Positions 8,287-17,078 are shown, numbered from the stretch's first letter. The stretch: DNA of 64,000 nucleotides from Actinophytocola xinjiangensis (GCF_001921215.1 NZ_MSIF01000033.1:1-64000), one strand, 5' to 3'. The notes: generated by a model from the letters alone, not told the origin. Numbers and translations: made by a program.

Positions 8287-8847
8287 ATGACCAGTATCGC
8301 CATTGTCGTGGGAAGTACGCGGCCGGGCCGATACAGCCGCGCCGTCGCGGACTGGGTGTTCGAGCACGCCTCGCGTCGTGGCGACGCGAAGTTCGAGGTC
8401 GTCGACCTCGCCGATCACGTGTTGCCGCACCTGGACGAGCCGGTGCCGGCCTCCGGGGGCCAGTACGCCCACGAGCACACCCGGCGGTGGGCCGCCGTCG
8501 TCGACCGGTTTGACGGGTTTGTCTTCGTCACGCCGGAGTACAACCACTCGGTGCCGGGGGTGCTCGAGAACTCCATCGACTACCTGTACGCCGAGTGGAA
8601 CAACAAGGCCGCCGGGTTCGTCAGCTACGGAGTCACCGGCGGCGTGCGGGCGGTGGAGCACCTGCGCCTGGTCGCGGCCGAGGTCCAGCTGGCCACCGTC
8701 CGCTCCCAGGTGGCCCTGTCGCTGTACACCGACTACGAGAACTTCCAGGTCCTGGCGCCGCAGGCGCACCACCGTCCACTGCTCGACGACCTGTTCGACC
8801 AGGTCGTGAGCTGGTCGGCCGCACTGTCGACCGTCCGGGCCGCCTGA
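8287..8847 (+). CDS. NAD(P)H-dependent FMN reductase
   Basis: A 186-residue flavodoxin-fold reductase. The FMN phosphate loop is GSTRPGRYSRA (residues 8-18) and the second FMN-contacting motif is PEYNHSVPGVLENSIDYL near 85-103, both typical of NADPH-dependent FMN/azo reductases. These cytosolic dimers reduce quinones, azo dyes or free FMN with NAD(P)H. The ATG at 8287 has GGGAGGA eight bases upstream. The gene is divergent from the HxlR regulator, which probably represses it; the pair looks like an electrophile or quinone detoxification switch. Confidence 0.9.
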   Translation: MTSIAIVVGSTRPGRYSRAVADWVFEHASRRGDAKFEVVDLADHVLPHLDEPVPASGGQYAHEHTRRWAAVVDRFDGFVFVTPEYNHSVPGVLENSIDYLYAEWNNKAAGFVSYGVTGGVRAVEHLRLVAAEVQLATVRSQVALSLYTDYENFQVLAPQAHHRPLLDDLFDQVVSWSAALSTVRAA

Positions 8848-8875
8848 GAGTGGTGACCCACGCCGGGAGGCGCGC

Positions 8876-10183
8876 CTACCAGGCGTCGACCTCCCGGCGC
8901 GGGGCGCACAGGGTGGCGACGGTCCCGACCACGGCCACCAGACCGATGCACAGCACCAGCACCCACGGGCTGCCGTCGTTCGCGGTGATCAGGGCGCTGG
9001 CCACCAGCGGCAGCGGGCCGCCGAACACCGCGCCGGAGAGCTGGAAGCCGAACGTCATCCCGGTGTACCGGACGCTGGCCGGGAACAGGACACCGAAGAA
9101 CGACGCCTGGGCGCCGAAGCCGATGCCGGCGGTCAGTCCGAACAGGACGCCCAGCCCGAGCAGCAGCAACGCCACGTTGCCCGAGTCGACCAGCGGGAAG
9201 ATCACCGCGAAGATCGGGATCGAGATCACGCAGGACACCAGGAAACCGTTGCGGTACCCGAAACTGTCGGCCCACCGGCCCACCGTCGGGATCGTCACGA
9301 TCATCACGGCGGCGGCCAGGATCACCGCCAGCAGCGCCTCGGTCTGGCTGAACCCGGCCTGCTTCGTCGCGTAGCTGAGCATGTACGTCGCGCCGACGAA
9401 GAACACCACGGTCAGGCTGCCCTGGGCGAAGAACACGATCAGTGACTGCTTCCAGTACTTGCGCAGCACCTCGCCCAGCGGGAACTGGCGCACCTGCTTG
9501 TCCGAGCGGACCTGGGTGAAGTCCTCGGTCTCGGCCAGCCCACGCCGGATGTACACGCCGACGAACACGAACACGAAGCTGATCAGGAACGGCACCCGCC
9601 ACCCCCACGACAGCAACTGCTCCTCCGGCAACGCGTAGAAGATCAGCGACACCACCGACGAGAGCAACAACCCGATCGGCACACCGACGTTGGGCAGGCT
9701 GCCGTACCACGCCCGCTTCTTGTTCGACGCGCTCTCCAACGCGATCAGCGCCGCCCCGGCCCACTCGCCGCTGGCCCCGATGCCCTGCACGAACCGGCAC
9801 ACGATCAGCAGGATCGGCGCCAGCACACCAATACTCGAATAGCTTGGGATCAGCCCGATCGCCACCGTGGCCGTACCCATCATGATCAACGTGGCGAGCA
9901 GGACGTTCTTGCGGCCGATGCGGTCACCCAGGTGACCCAGCACGATCCCGCCGAACGGGCGCGCGATGAACGCGACCCCGAACGTCGCGAACGACAGCAT
10001 GATGCCCTGCGCGTCGGACGCCGACGGGAAGAACACCTTGCTGAACACCAGCGCCGCGGCCGTGCCGAACACGTAGAAGTCGTACCACTCGATCGCGCTG
10101 CCCACCATGATCGCGGCGAGCGGGGCGCGTTTGATGTTGCGGCTGGGGCCGCCGGCCTTCGACGAGACAGCGTCCACCGTCAT
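8876..10183 (-). CDS. MHS-family MFS transporter
   Basis: A 435-residue membrane protein with about 12 helices. It belongs to the metabolite:H+ symporter branch of the MFS: AIEWYDFYVFGTAAAL in helix 1, the loop motif GHLGDRIGRKN between helices 2 and 3, and RFVQGIGASGEWAGA in helix 4. MHS members import small organic acids such as shikimate, alpha-ketoglutarate or aromatic acids. The ATG at 10183 has AGAGGA. It lies 44 bases after the unknown duplicated-domain gene, and opposite the acyl-CoA ligase/thiolase operon, so it is the probable importer of the substrate broken down by this island. Confidence 0.87.
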   Translation of the reverse strand: MTVDAVSSKAGGPSRNIKRAPLAAIMVGSAIEWYDFYVFGTAAALVFSKVFFPSASDAQGIMLSFATFGVAFIARPFGGIVLGHLGDRIGRKNVLLATLIMMGTATVAIGLIPSYSSIGVLAPILLIVCRFVQGIGASGEWAGAALIALESASNKKRAWYGSLPNVGVPIGLLLSSVVSLIFYALPEEQLLSWGWRVPFLISFVFVFVGVYIRRGLAETEDFTQVRSDKQVRQFPLGEVLRKYWKQSLIVFFAQGSLTVVFFVGATYMLSYATKQAGFSQTEALLAVILAAAVMIVTIPTVGRWADSFGYRNGFLVSCVISIPIFAVIFPLVDSGNVALLLLGLGVLFGLTAGIGFGAQASFFGVLFPASVRYTGMTFGFQLSGAVFGGPLPLVASALITANDGSPWVLVLCIGLVAVVGTVATLCAPRREVDAW

Positions 10184-10227
10184 GTCGGGTCCTCTCGGGA
10201 GAATCTCATCGCTGAGGAGGGGGTTCG

Positions 10228-11061
10228 TCAGCCGCGCAGCATCGCCGCGGCGGCCGCGGTCGCCGGGTCGCCCACCTTGACACCGAGCGCTGCGGCCGGC
10301 CGGTTGACGAACGACACGACGCCGTCGTGATAGGTGCTCGCGCCGTCCCCGATGCGGGCGCTGGCCACCGACACGCAGGCTCCGGGAATGCCTGCCCGCT
10401 CGAGGATCTCGAGCCCTGCCACCCCGCTGTGCTCCCGGCCGACCCCGCCGTCCGAGCTGATGAAGCCGGCCGGCGCGGCCTCCAGGGCGTAGGCCGCCGC
10501 CGTGCGCCCGCCGTGCGAGCCGACACAGACGACGTTGCCCCGGTCCTGGGGGAGTGCGAAGCGGATGCTGTCCATCGCGGCGACCGTCCGTCCGTCTACT
10601 TCGTACACGACGGTACGCCGTTCGCGTGGCTGGTCGTCCGTCCACGGGGATCCGTCCCAGGCGAACAACTTGGTCACGGCGTCGGGCACGGTGTCACCGG
10701 GCAGCACGCCGAGCACGTCGGCCCAGTGGTTGGTGACCGAGATGACGCCACGCTCCCACATGTCGACGCCGTCGGCGATCCGGGCGCTGCGGGTGTCGAT
10801 CGCGGCGGCCGGGATGCCGGCGCCGTCGAGGAACCACAGCCCGGTGACACCGGCGCCGTCGCGGCCGATGCCGCAGTCGTGGGCGATCACGGCCTTGGGC
10901 CGGTAGCGCGCGGCGAACTGGACCGCGACGATGCCGGCGAAGCTGGCGCCGATGAGGACGTCGCCCGGTCCGAAGTGGTCGTTCGCGTGGGTGATCGAGT
11001 CCATCGCGATCGCGCGGTCGGGGGGAGTCTGGCTGACCACGACATGTCGTTCCTCGGTCAC
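10228..11061 (-). CDS. Unrecognised protein built of two ~125-residue repeats
   Basis: I do not recognise this 277-residue protein. It is an internal duplication: residues about 10-135 and 148-277 share A-M-D-S near the start, a Gly-Ser/Ala turn (GASFAG; GSHGG), D-x-G-x-G-R, then GL-x-x-L-x-x-A-G-I-P and A-R-I-x-D-G followed by G-V-x-S-x-x-N and A-x-x-L-G-V. A second gene at 19673 encodes the same architecture. No signal peptide or membrane helix is seen, so it is likely cytosolic. The GTG at 11061 has GAGGAGG. It starts the leftward unit with the MHS transporter, behind a candidate GntR operator. An enzyme acting early on the imported compound is a guess from context only. Confidence 0.72.
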   Translation of the reverse strand: MTEERHVVVSQTPPDRAIAMDSITHANDHFGPGDVLIGASFAGIVAVQFAARYRPKAVIAHDCGIGRDGAGVTGLWFLDGAGIPAAAIDTRSARIADGVDMWERGVISVTNHWADVLGVLPGDTVPDAVTKLFAWDGSPWTDDQPRERRTVVYEVDGRTVAAMDSIRFALPQDRGNVVCVGSHGGRTAAAYALEAAPAGFISSDGGVGREHSGVAGLEILERAGIPGACVSVASARIGDGASTYHDGVVSFVNRPAAALGVKVGDPATAAAAAMLRG

Positions 11062-11124
11062 GCCACACCTCCTCGTCGACGGTGACCTCAGTGCCGGAGT
11101 GATCCTCCTGACAACTGCTGGGGC

Positions 11125-11138
11125 TACGGTATACCGTA
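11125..11138. promoter_or_regulatory. Candidate GntR operator, site 1
   Basis: TACGGTATACCGTA is a perfect 14-base palindrome. It lies 54 bases before the rightward start at 11192 and 64 before the leftward start at 11061. An AATACT at 11154-11159 could be the rightward -10 box, which would place the operator over the -35 region. Related sequences recur at 16708 and 19626. Confidence 0.65.
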
Positions 11139-11191
11139 TTTGTAGCGATGCGCAATACTACGTCGACGAGCCCGCGACCTCGGAGGACACC

Positions 11192-12490
11192 ATGCCCACC
11201 ATCGGGATCGACTCGGTCAGCGCGTACCTGCCGGGCTATCGGCTCAACCAGGGACTCGCCGCCGAACTGGCCGTCCCGCCAGAACTGCCGCTGGCCGCAC
11301 CGGACGAGGACGGGCTGACCATGGCCTGGGAGGCCCTGCGCCACCTGGACGTCACCGAGGCGCCGCTGGTGCTGCGCGTCCCCGGCGGCGACCTGGAACC
11401 CCGCGCCGTCGCCGCCCACCTCGCCACCTCCGGTCCACTGCGGACACCCAGCGCGGTCCTGCCGCTCTCGGCGCGCACCGGCGCCACCGCCGCGCTGACC
11501 GCCGCGCCCGGCGGCGTCGCCGTCCTCGCCGACCACGGCCGGCCCGCCGACCCGGCCGACCCGCCCAGCCCCGACGGCGCCCTGGCCCTGCGCCTGGGCA
11601 CCGGCCGCGCCGCCGAGATCCTGGCCGTCGAAACCCTGCCGGTGCTGGCCTACGACCGGTGGCGCGACACCGAACCGACCGGCCCGCCCGACCCGCGGTT
11701 CGTCGAGGAGACGCTGCTCGCCACCGACGGCGGCGAACTCCTCGACCGCCTGGTCAAACGCGCCGGCCGCACCCGCGACGACCTCGCCGGGGTCGTGCTC
11801 TCCGCGTGCGTCCCGGTCCGCGCCCCGCGCTGGGCGGCCCGCTGGCAGGTGCCGGCCGTGTGGACCGCCGGCCCCGAGTACGCCGCCGGGCGCCTGGCCG
11901 CCGCCACCCTGCGCACCGCGTTCGAACGGCTGGTGGCCGCCGGCCCCGGCTCGCTGGTCGCGGTGCTCGAACTCGGCTGGGGTGGCGACGCGCTGCTGCT
12001 GCGCGCCGGCCCGGACATCGCCGAGACCGTCCGCATCGAGGCCCGCGCCTCGCTCGACGAGTACGGCTACCGCCTGTGGACCCGCACGCTGTCCACCTCC
12101 GACAGTGCGATGTGGACCTCCCCGGCCAAGCTGCGCCGCGAGGCCCCCGCGCTGGTCGGGCTGACCGGCACCCGCTGCGCCACCTGCGCCGACGTCGCGT
12201 TCCCACCCCGGCACACCTGCGACCTGTGCGGCGGCACCGACCTGGCGCCCACCGAACTGGCCCGCACCGGCACGGTCGTCAGCCACAACCTCGACCGCCT
12301 GTTCGCCGCCCCCGACCGCGACGTGCAGATGGTGGTCGTCGACCTCGACGGCGGCGGCCGGTTCTTCGGCCAGCTCGCCGCCGGCTCGTCGCGCTGGGCC
12401 GAGGTCGACGACCGCGTCACCCTCGCCCTGCGCCGCCTCCACGACGGCGGCGACCTCCCGCACTACTTCTGGAAGGCGGTACTCCCATGA
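11192..12490 (+). CDS. Thiolase-like/OB-fold protein with zinc ribbon
   Basis: A 432-residue protein. The N-terminal two thirds begin IGIDSVSAYLPGYRL, the opening strand pattern of HMG-CoA synthase/KAS III-like thiolase folds. No convincing nucleophilic cysteine is seen where one would be expected (PLSARTGATAA). The C-terminus is a DUF35-type unit: a rubredoxin-like zinc ribbon with C329, C332, C343 and C346, then an OB-fold strand set (GTVVSHNLDR, GRFFGQLA). DUF35 proteins partner thiolases in acyl-CoA degradation and steroid side-chain cleavage, and the next gene, overlapping by 4 bases, is such a thiolase. GGAGG precedes the ATG. A structural or substrate-presenting partner seems likely. 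Confidence 0.78.
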   Translation: MPTIGIDSVSAYLPGYRLNQGLAAELAVPPELPLAAPDEDGLTMAWEALRHLDVTEAPLVLRVPGGDLEPRAVAAHLATSGPLRTPSAVLPLSARTGATAALTAAPGGVAVLADHGRPADPADPPSPDGALALRLGTGRAAEILAVETLPVLAYDRWRDTEPTGPPDPRFVEETLLATDGGELLDRLVKRAGRTRDDLAGVVLSACVPVRAPRWAARWQVPAVWTAGPEYAAGRLAAATLRTAFERLVAAGPGSLVAVLELGWGGDALLLRAGPDIAETVRIEARASLDEYGYRLWTRTLSTSDSAMWTSPAKLRREAPALVGLTGTRCATCADVAFPPRHTCDLCGGTDLAPTELARTGTVVSHNLDRLFAAPDRDVQMVVVDLDGGGRFFGQLAAGSSRWAEVDDRVTLALRRLHDGGDLPHYFWKAVLP

Positions 12491-13677
12491 CCGACGACGT
12501 GGTGGTGCTCGGCGCGGCCAGTACCCCGTTCGGCGAGTTCTTCGACCTCGGCTTCGCCGACCTGGCCAGGGACGCGACCACCTCGGCCCTGGCCGACGCC
12601 GGCCTGACCCTCGACGACGTCGACGCCGCGTGGCTGGGCACCGCGTTCGCCTACACCTACTCCGACGAGGGCAACGCCGGCACGTCCCTGGCCGAGCCGC
12701 TGGCCATGCACAACCGGCCGGTCAGCCGGGTCGCCGCGTACTGCGCGTCCGGTCTGGACGCCCTCCGCCAGGCGGTCGCCGCGCTGCGCGGACGCACCTG
12801 CGACGTGGCGTTGGTCGTCGGCGCGGAGAAGATGCGTGATGTCGGCCCGCGCGGCAGCCTGGTCATGCAGCACGTCGACCGGGGACACCCGGTCCTGAGC
12901 AAGGGCCGCACCGCGCCGGGGATCTTCGGCATCGTCGCCGAGCGTTACCGCGCGGTGTACGGGGAGGTGCGTCCGGCGATGACCGCGGTGGCCACGAAGA
13001 ACCACGCCTTCGGCGCCGCGAACCCCCGCGCACACTTCCGTTCGGCGGTGACCGGCGCCCAGGTGGAGGCCGCGCCCCGCCTCGCCGGCCCGATCGGCCT
13101 GTTCGACGCCTGCCCGACCACCGACGGTGCGGCCGCGCTGGTCCTGGTGCGCGCCGAGGACGCGCGCGGCCGGCGGCGGGCCACGATCAGCGGCATCGCG
13201 ATGTCCAACGACCTGGGCTACTTCACCGCGAACCTGTCCGCGCGTTTCGACATGCTCGGTTTCGAGTCGACCCGCAACGCCGCGCGCGCCGCCTACGCCG
13301 CCGCCGGGGTGAGCGCGCCGATCGACCAGCTGGACGTGGTCGAACTGCACGACTGCTTCACCATCACCGAGATCGTCAACTACGAGGACCTCGGCCTGTG
13401 CGGCGCCGGTGAGGGCCGTGACCTGGTGCTGTCCGGCGCCACCGGTCCTGGCGGGGTGCTGCCGGTGAACACGTCCGGTGGCCTGAAGGCGTGCGGGCAT
13501 CCGATCGGCGCGACCGGCGTGCGGATGGTGGTGGACGTGTGCGACCAGCTGTGGGGCAGGGCGGGCGAACGTCAGGTGCCCGGCGCGCGACGCGGCCTGG
13601 CGCACGCTCTGGGCGGGCCGGGTTCGCTGGCGTGCGTGGCGGTCGTGTCCGATCCGGTGCTGGAGGACGCGGCGTGA
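12487..13677 (+). CDS. Thiolase family protein (SCP-x/acetyl-CoA acyltransferase type)
   Basis: A 396-residue thiolase. The nucleophilic cysteine is C86 in VAAYCASGLDALR; the second active-site block is NTSGGLKACGHPIGATG with C336 and H338, and VELHDCFTITE carries the usual helper histidine. The motif style fits the lipid-transfer/SCP-x thiolase branch, which cleaves or condenses CoA esters with DUF35 partners. The start ATG overlaps the stop of the OB-fold gene (ATGA) and its stop overlaps the next start, so the three genes are translationally coupled. Expected role: thiolytic cleavage of a 3-ketoacyl-CoA in the island pathway. Confidence 0.88.
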   Translation: MTDDVVVLGAASTPFGEFFDLGFADLARDATTSALADAGLTLDDVDAAWLGTAFAYTYSDEGNAGTSLAEPLAMHNRPVSRVAAYCASGLDALRQAVAALRGRTCDVALVVGAEKMRDVGPRGSLVMQHVDRGHPVLSKGRTAPGIFGIVAERYRAVYGEVRPAMTAVATKNHAFGAANPRAHFRSAVTGAQVEAAPRLAGPIGLFDACPTTDGAAALVLVRAEDARGRRRATISGIAMSNDLGYFTANLSARFDMLGFESTRNAARAAYAAAGVSAPIDQLDVVELHDCFTITEIVNYEDLGLCGAGEGRDLVLSGATGPGGVLPVNTSGGLKACGHPIGATGVRMVVDVCDQLWGRAGERQVPGARRGLAHALGGPGSLACVAVVSDPVLEDAA

Positions 13678-15269
13678 ACTGGGTCGAGCTGTTCCGCGCG
13701 AGGACCGAGGAGCACGCGGACGCGGTGTACGCGGCGGCGGGGGAGCGCGAGCTGACCTATGGTCAGCTGCGCCGCGAGGTCGACGAGCTGGCCAGCGCGC
13801 TGCTGGCGCGCGGGGTGCGGCCCGGCCAGACGCTGGCCGTGTGGATGACCAACGGTCTGGACTTCCTGCTGGCCCAGTGGGCGACCTACCGCGTTGGCTG
13901 TGCGCTGCTGCCGCTGTACTCCTACTACCGTGAGGTGGAGCTGCGGCACGCGCTGGTCGAGTCGCGGGCGACCGTGCTGTTCACCTCCACCGACTTCGCC
14001 GGCAAGACCGACCCGCTGCCGATCCTGCACCGGCTGCTCGACGGCGACGGCCTGCCCGACCTGCGCCTGGTGGTGTCGGTCGAGCCACTGGACCTGCCCG
14101 GCGTGGTGACGCTGGCCGACCTGTCCGGCGGCCCGGTCGAACGCGACGGCCTGGACCGGATCGCCGCCCGGATCGCACCGACCGACGTCATGAACATCAT
14201 GTACACCTCGGGCACGACCGGCCTGCCCAAGGCCGGACTTTCCCTGCACAGCAACAACCTCGCGACGATCACCCACTGGAGCGAGCTGGCCGGACTCGGC
14301 AGCGGGGACGTGATCCTCGGACACGTGCCGATGTTCACCAACTTCGGCTGCCTGTACACCAACGGTCTGGCCCTGTACAACGGCTGTCGCCTGGAGGTCA
14401 CCAGGACCTTCGACGCCGCCGCCAGCCTCGCGCTCATCGCCGGCCGGGGCGTGACCTACGTCCCCGGCGCGCCGGAGATGTTCCGAATGCTGTTGTCCCA
14501 CAAGGACTTCACGAACACCGACACGTCGACCGTGCGGTCCGCGCACGTCGCCGGCTCGGCGGTCGACCCGGACCTGATGCGCCGGGTCGTCGACGAACTG
14601 GCACCCAACGCCATGCAGGCCTACGGCATGAGCGAATGCGGCGGTCTGTCCACTGTGTCCAGCGCGCGGGATCCGCTGGAGCGCCGGCTGGACTCCGTCG
14701 GCAGGCCGCTGCCCAGCGCGGACGTGCGGGTCGTCGACCCGGAGACCGGGCACACGCAGCCGGCCGGGGTGGTCGGCGAGATCTGGTTCGGCGACGTGAC
14801 ACCCGGTTCGTGCGTCGGCAAGGGATACCTGGCGAGTCCGGAGGCCACGTCGGCGGCGATCACCCCGTCGGGCTGGTTCCGTTCCGGCGACCTGGGCCGC
14901 TTCGACGAGGACGGCTACCTGTACTTCGTCGGTCGACGCAAGAACATGATCACCGTGGGCGGGTTCAACGTGTACCCGGCGGAGGTCGAGCGGCACCTCC
15001 AGGAATGCCCCGGGGTGGCGGCCGCGTTCGTCGTCGGTGTGCCGGACACGCGGCTGGGCAACGTGCCGGTCGCGTTCGTCGTGCCGGACGGGGACCTGAC
15101 GGCCGACACGGTGCTGACGTTCATGCGCGAACGGGTGTCCAGCCAGAAACAGCCGAGACAGGTGTGGCTGGTCGCGGCCGACGACCTGCCCCGCACCCCG
15201 TCCGGCAAGATCCGCACCGGCGAACTCGCCGACCTGGCTCGGGACCGACTGGGAGAATCGCCAGCCTGA
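13674..15269 (+). CDS. Acyl-CoA ligase (AMP-dependent synthetase)
   Basis: A 531-residue ANL-superfamily ligase. ATP-binding loop MYTSGTTGLPKAG (about 179-191), MQAYGMSECGG adenine-site motif, GWFRSGDLG with the ribose-binding Asp, hinge GRRKNMITVGGFNVYP, and catalytic lysine K512 in PSGKIRTGEL. It should activate a carboxylic acid to its CoA thioester via an acyl-adenylate. Starts on GTG overlapping the thiolase stop (GTGA). With the divergent MHS importer, this is the likely entry reaction of the pathway; the acyl-pocket sequence does not allow me to name the substrate. Confidence 0.9.
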   Translation: MNWVELFRARTEEHADAVYAAAGERELTYGQLRREVDELASALLARGVRPGQTLAVWMTNGLDFLLAQWATYRVGCALLPLYSYYREVELRHALVESRATVLFTSTDFAGKTDPLPILHRLLDGDGLPDLRLVVSVEPLDLPGVVTLADLSGGPVERDGLDRIAARIAPTDVMNIMYTSGTTGLPKAGLSLHSNNLATITHWSELAGLGSGDVILGHVPMFTNFGCLYTNGLALYNGCRLEVTRTFDAAASLALIAGRGVTYVPGAPEMFRMLLSHKDFTNTDTSTVRSAHVAGSAVDPDLMRRVVDELAPNAMQAYGMSECGGLSTVSSARDPLERRLDSVGRPLPSADVRVVDPETGHTQPAGVVGEIWFGDVTPGSCVGKGYLASPEATSAAITPSGWFRSGDLGRFDEDGYLYFVGRRKNMITVGGFNVYPAEVERHLQECPGVAAAFVVGVPDTRLGNVPVAFVVPDGDLTADTVLTFMRERVSSQKQPRQVWLVAADDLPRTPSGKIRTGELADLARDRLGESPA

Positions 15270-15490
15270 CGCGCCGGGCTGGGCGGGGGCCGAGCCCGGA
15301 CCGTGCCCACGACCCGATTCGGGCTGGTCGCGAGCCCTCGGCCTGGCTTGAGCCCTCGTGCTGGCTTGAGCACTTGGTCTGGCCGCTGGGCCTTCTGTCG
15401 GGCTGGTTCTTCGGTCCGGCCGAGCCTTCGGTCTGCTGGGTCTTCGGTCTGGCCGTTCGGTCTGGCCGTCGAGTCTTTGGTCTGGTGGGC

Positions 15491-15808
15491 GAGCCTCGGT
15501 CTGGCTGGGTCTTTGGTCTGGCTGAGCCGTCGGTTCGGCGAGCGAGCCTCGGTCTGGCTGGGTCTTTGGTCTGGCTGAGCCGTCGGTTCGGCGAGCGAGC
15601 CTCGGTCTGGCTGGGTCTTTGGGCCGGCTGAGCCGTCGGTTCGGCGGGCGAGCCTCGGTCTGGCTGGGTCTTTGGTCTGGCTGAGCCGTCGGTTCGGCGA
15701 GCGAGCCTCGGTCTGGCTGGGTCTTTGGTCTGGCTGAGCCGTCGGTTCGGCGAGCGAGCCTCGGTCTGGCTGGGTCTTTGGGCCGGCCGAGCCGTCGATC
15801 CGGCGAGC
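15491..15808. repeat. 53-bp tandem minisatellite, six units
   Basis: Six head-to-tail units of exactly 53 bases begin at 15491, 15544, 15597, 15650, 15703 and 15756; each starts gagcctcggtctggctggg. Units differ by only a few bases (for example gggccgg for ggtctgg). Degenerate relatives extend from about 15335 to 15835. Because 53 is not a multiple of three and no stops occur, long spurious open frames run through on both strands. The whole gap 15270-15981 contains no gene that I can support. Confidence 0.92.
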
Positions 15809-15865
15809 GAGCCCAGTCTGGCTTGAGCCCTCGTCCTGGCTGATGAGCCAACGCGCGGTAACAAA

Positions 15866-15970
15866 CCCCACCCGCTCCGGGGGCACCCCCTCAGGCCATT
15901 CTATTCGATGTTGGGGGGTGGTTGGGGGTTTGGTGGTGGGGCTGTGGACAAGTCGTGGTGTGGTTGGAGC
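15866..15970 (+). repeat. Dispersed repeat, copy 1
   Basis: About 105 bases starting CCCCACCCGCTCCGGGGGCA, continuing with gccattctat and, later, ctgtggacaa(g)tcg...ggttgga, match in order and orientation the stretch at 20617-20720. A shorter piece (cctgtggacaactcgg) recurs near 24688. It lies between the minisatellite and the GntR stop codon. Confidence 0.7.
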
Positions 15971-15981
15971 TGGGGGACGGT

Positions 15982-16677
15982 TCAGTCCAGGTCGACGCCG
16001 GAGGATTCCAGGAAGCGGATCAGGTCCTCGCCGGCGGCCAGCACGTGGTCCCGCATCAACGACTCCGCCTTGGGGCCCCGGCGACGCCGGACGGCGTCCA
16101 GGATCTCGGCGTGTTCGGTGTTCGCGCGGGTTGCCCATTCGGGGAACTCGACGAGGTAGTCGCGGGGGATCTGGAGGGCGAGGGCGCGTAGGGCGGCGAT
16201 CAGTTTCTGGGAGTCGGCCAGTTGGTTGATTCGGCGGTGGAACCGCCAGTTGAGGTCGGCCATGACGGCCAGTTGGTCGGGGGCGACCAGCATCCGTTCG
16301 TGGAAGTCGCGCAGTTCTGCCTGTTGGGCGGGGGTGGCGTTCGTGGCGACGCGGCGGGTGGCCAGGCCGTGCAGCATGCCTTCGATCTCGTAGGTGTCGC
16401 GGATGTCCTCGCGGCGCATCCGCAGGACCACCAGGTGTCTTCCGCCGTCGGAGGCGACGAAGCCTTCGTACATGAGTTGGCGCAGGGCGTCGCGGACGGG
16501 CATGCGGCTGGTGCCGAAGCGTTCGCACAGGTCCCGCTGGCCGAGGCGTTCGCCTGGTTTGAGCCGGCCGAAGATGATCTCTCGGCGGATCACGTCGGCG
16601 ATCTGGGAGCCCAGTGTCGCCCGTTCCAGCCGGACCGAGCCGGCGCCGTCGTCGATCGAGGTGGTCGCGTCCATCAT
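15982..16677 (-). CDS. GntR-family regulator (FCD subfamily)
   Basis: A 231-residue FadR/VanR-like repressor. Winged helix at about 15-80 (IADVIRREIIFGRLKPGERL, then CERFGTSRMPVRDALRQLMYEG) and an all-helical FCD effector domain from about 90 with the metal/ligand-site pattern DLNWRFHRRI and the C-terminal MRDHVLAAGE. Such regulators bind CoA esters or organic acids. The start is the first of two adjacent ATGs (16677/16674), neither with a strong ribosome site. A GGTATACC palindrome lies about 31-42 bases upstream, so autoregulation is likely. The same palindrome type before neighbouring operons makes this the probable regulator of the 8.9-20.5 kb island. Confidence 0.87.
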   Translation of the reverse strand: MMDATTSIDDGAGSVRLERATLGSQIADVIRREIIFGRLKPGERLGQRDLCERFGTSRMPVRDALRQLMYEGFVASDGGRHLVVLRMRREDIRDTYEIEGMLHGLATRRVATNATPAQQAELRDFHERMLVAPDQLAVMADLNWRFHRRINQLADSQKLIAALRALALQIPRDYLVEFPEWATRANTEHAEILDAVRRRRGPKAESLMRDHVLAAGEDLIRFLESSGVDLD

Positions 16678-16707
16678 CCCCACGTTCCGCGCCTGGTGTA
16701 CGGATCC

Positions 16708-16719
16708 ACGGTATACCGG
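16708..16719. promoter_or_regulatory. Candidate GntR operator, site 2
   Basis: ACGGTATACCGG contains the 10-base palindrome CGGTATACCG, shared with site 1. It lies in the 70 bases between the CMD gene and the GntR start, pointing to separate, self-controlled GntR transcription. Confidence 0.62.
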
Positions 16720-16747
16720 CGACCGTTCGGGCGGCAACGGACGGCGA

Positions 16748-17047
16748 TCATGCCTGGTCCAGCTCGGCGAGGACCGCCATCCCCTCGATGAGGCAGGTGA
16801 ACCCGCCGGACAGGCCGGCCAGCTGCAACGCCTGGACCAGCTCCTCCCGGGTCGCGCCGGATTCGAGGGCCTTGGCGCCGTGGGAGCGCATGCTCGGGGC
16901 GAACCGCAGGCCGGCAGACACCGCGAACAGGATCAGCTCCCGGTACCGCTGCGGGATCTCGTCGCGGCCGGTCACGTGCCCGATGTAGGCGACCATCGCG
17001 TCGTGGCCGGCCGGGTCGCGCCGCGCCACCTCGTCACGCCAGTTCAT
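16748..17047 (-). CDS. Carboxymuconolactone decarboxylase-like protein
   Basis: A 99-residue all-helical protein of the CMD/AhpD superfamily (LILFAVSAGLRFAPSMRSHGAKALESGATREEL, then ALQLAGLSGGF). The AhpD CxxC pair is absent: the position reads A-P-S-M before the conserved His, so peroxidase activity of the AhpD kind is unlikely, while hydratase/decarboxylase-like chemistry remains possible. The ATG at 17047 has GGAGG; a GTG at 17059 is less likely. It follows the CoA-transferase gene by 31 bases and precedes GntR. In the island it could act on a ring-derived lactone or keto acid, but this is inference. Confidence 0.78.
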   Translation of the reverse strand: MNWRDEVARRDPAGHDAMVAYIGHVTGRDEIPQRYRELILFAVSAGLRFAPSMRSHGAKALESGATREELVQALQLAGLSGGFTCLIEGMAVLAELDQA

Positions 17048-17078
17048 CACAACCTCCACTCCGTCATTTCGGGAAACG

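Noticed and set aside
10694-12463. 589-codon leftward open frame opposite the OB-fold gene
   Set aside because: GC-bias artefact of low complexity that overlaps real genes at both ends.
12463-13605. Long leftward open frame opposite the thiolase gene
   Set aside because: Antisense shadow; the rightward frame has complete thiolase catalytic motifs and coupled start/stop signals.
15491-15808. Possible CRISPR array
   Set aside because: Units are contiguous 53-bp repeats with no variable spacers and no cas genes nearby.
14915-16528. 537-codon leftward open frame with RPSQTEARSPNRR-like repeats
   Set aside because: It exists because the 53-bp minisatellite has no stops; it overlaps the CoA ligase and GntR genes and shows no domain or ribosome site.
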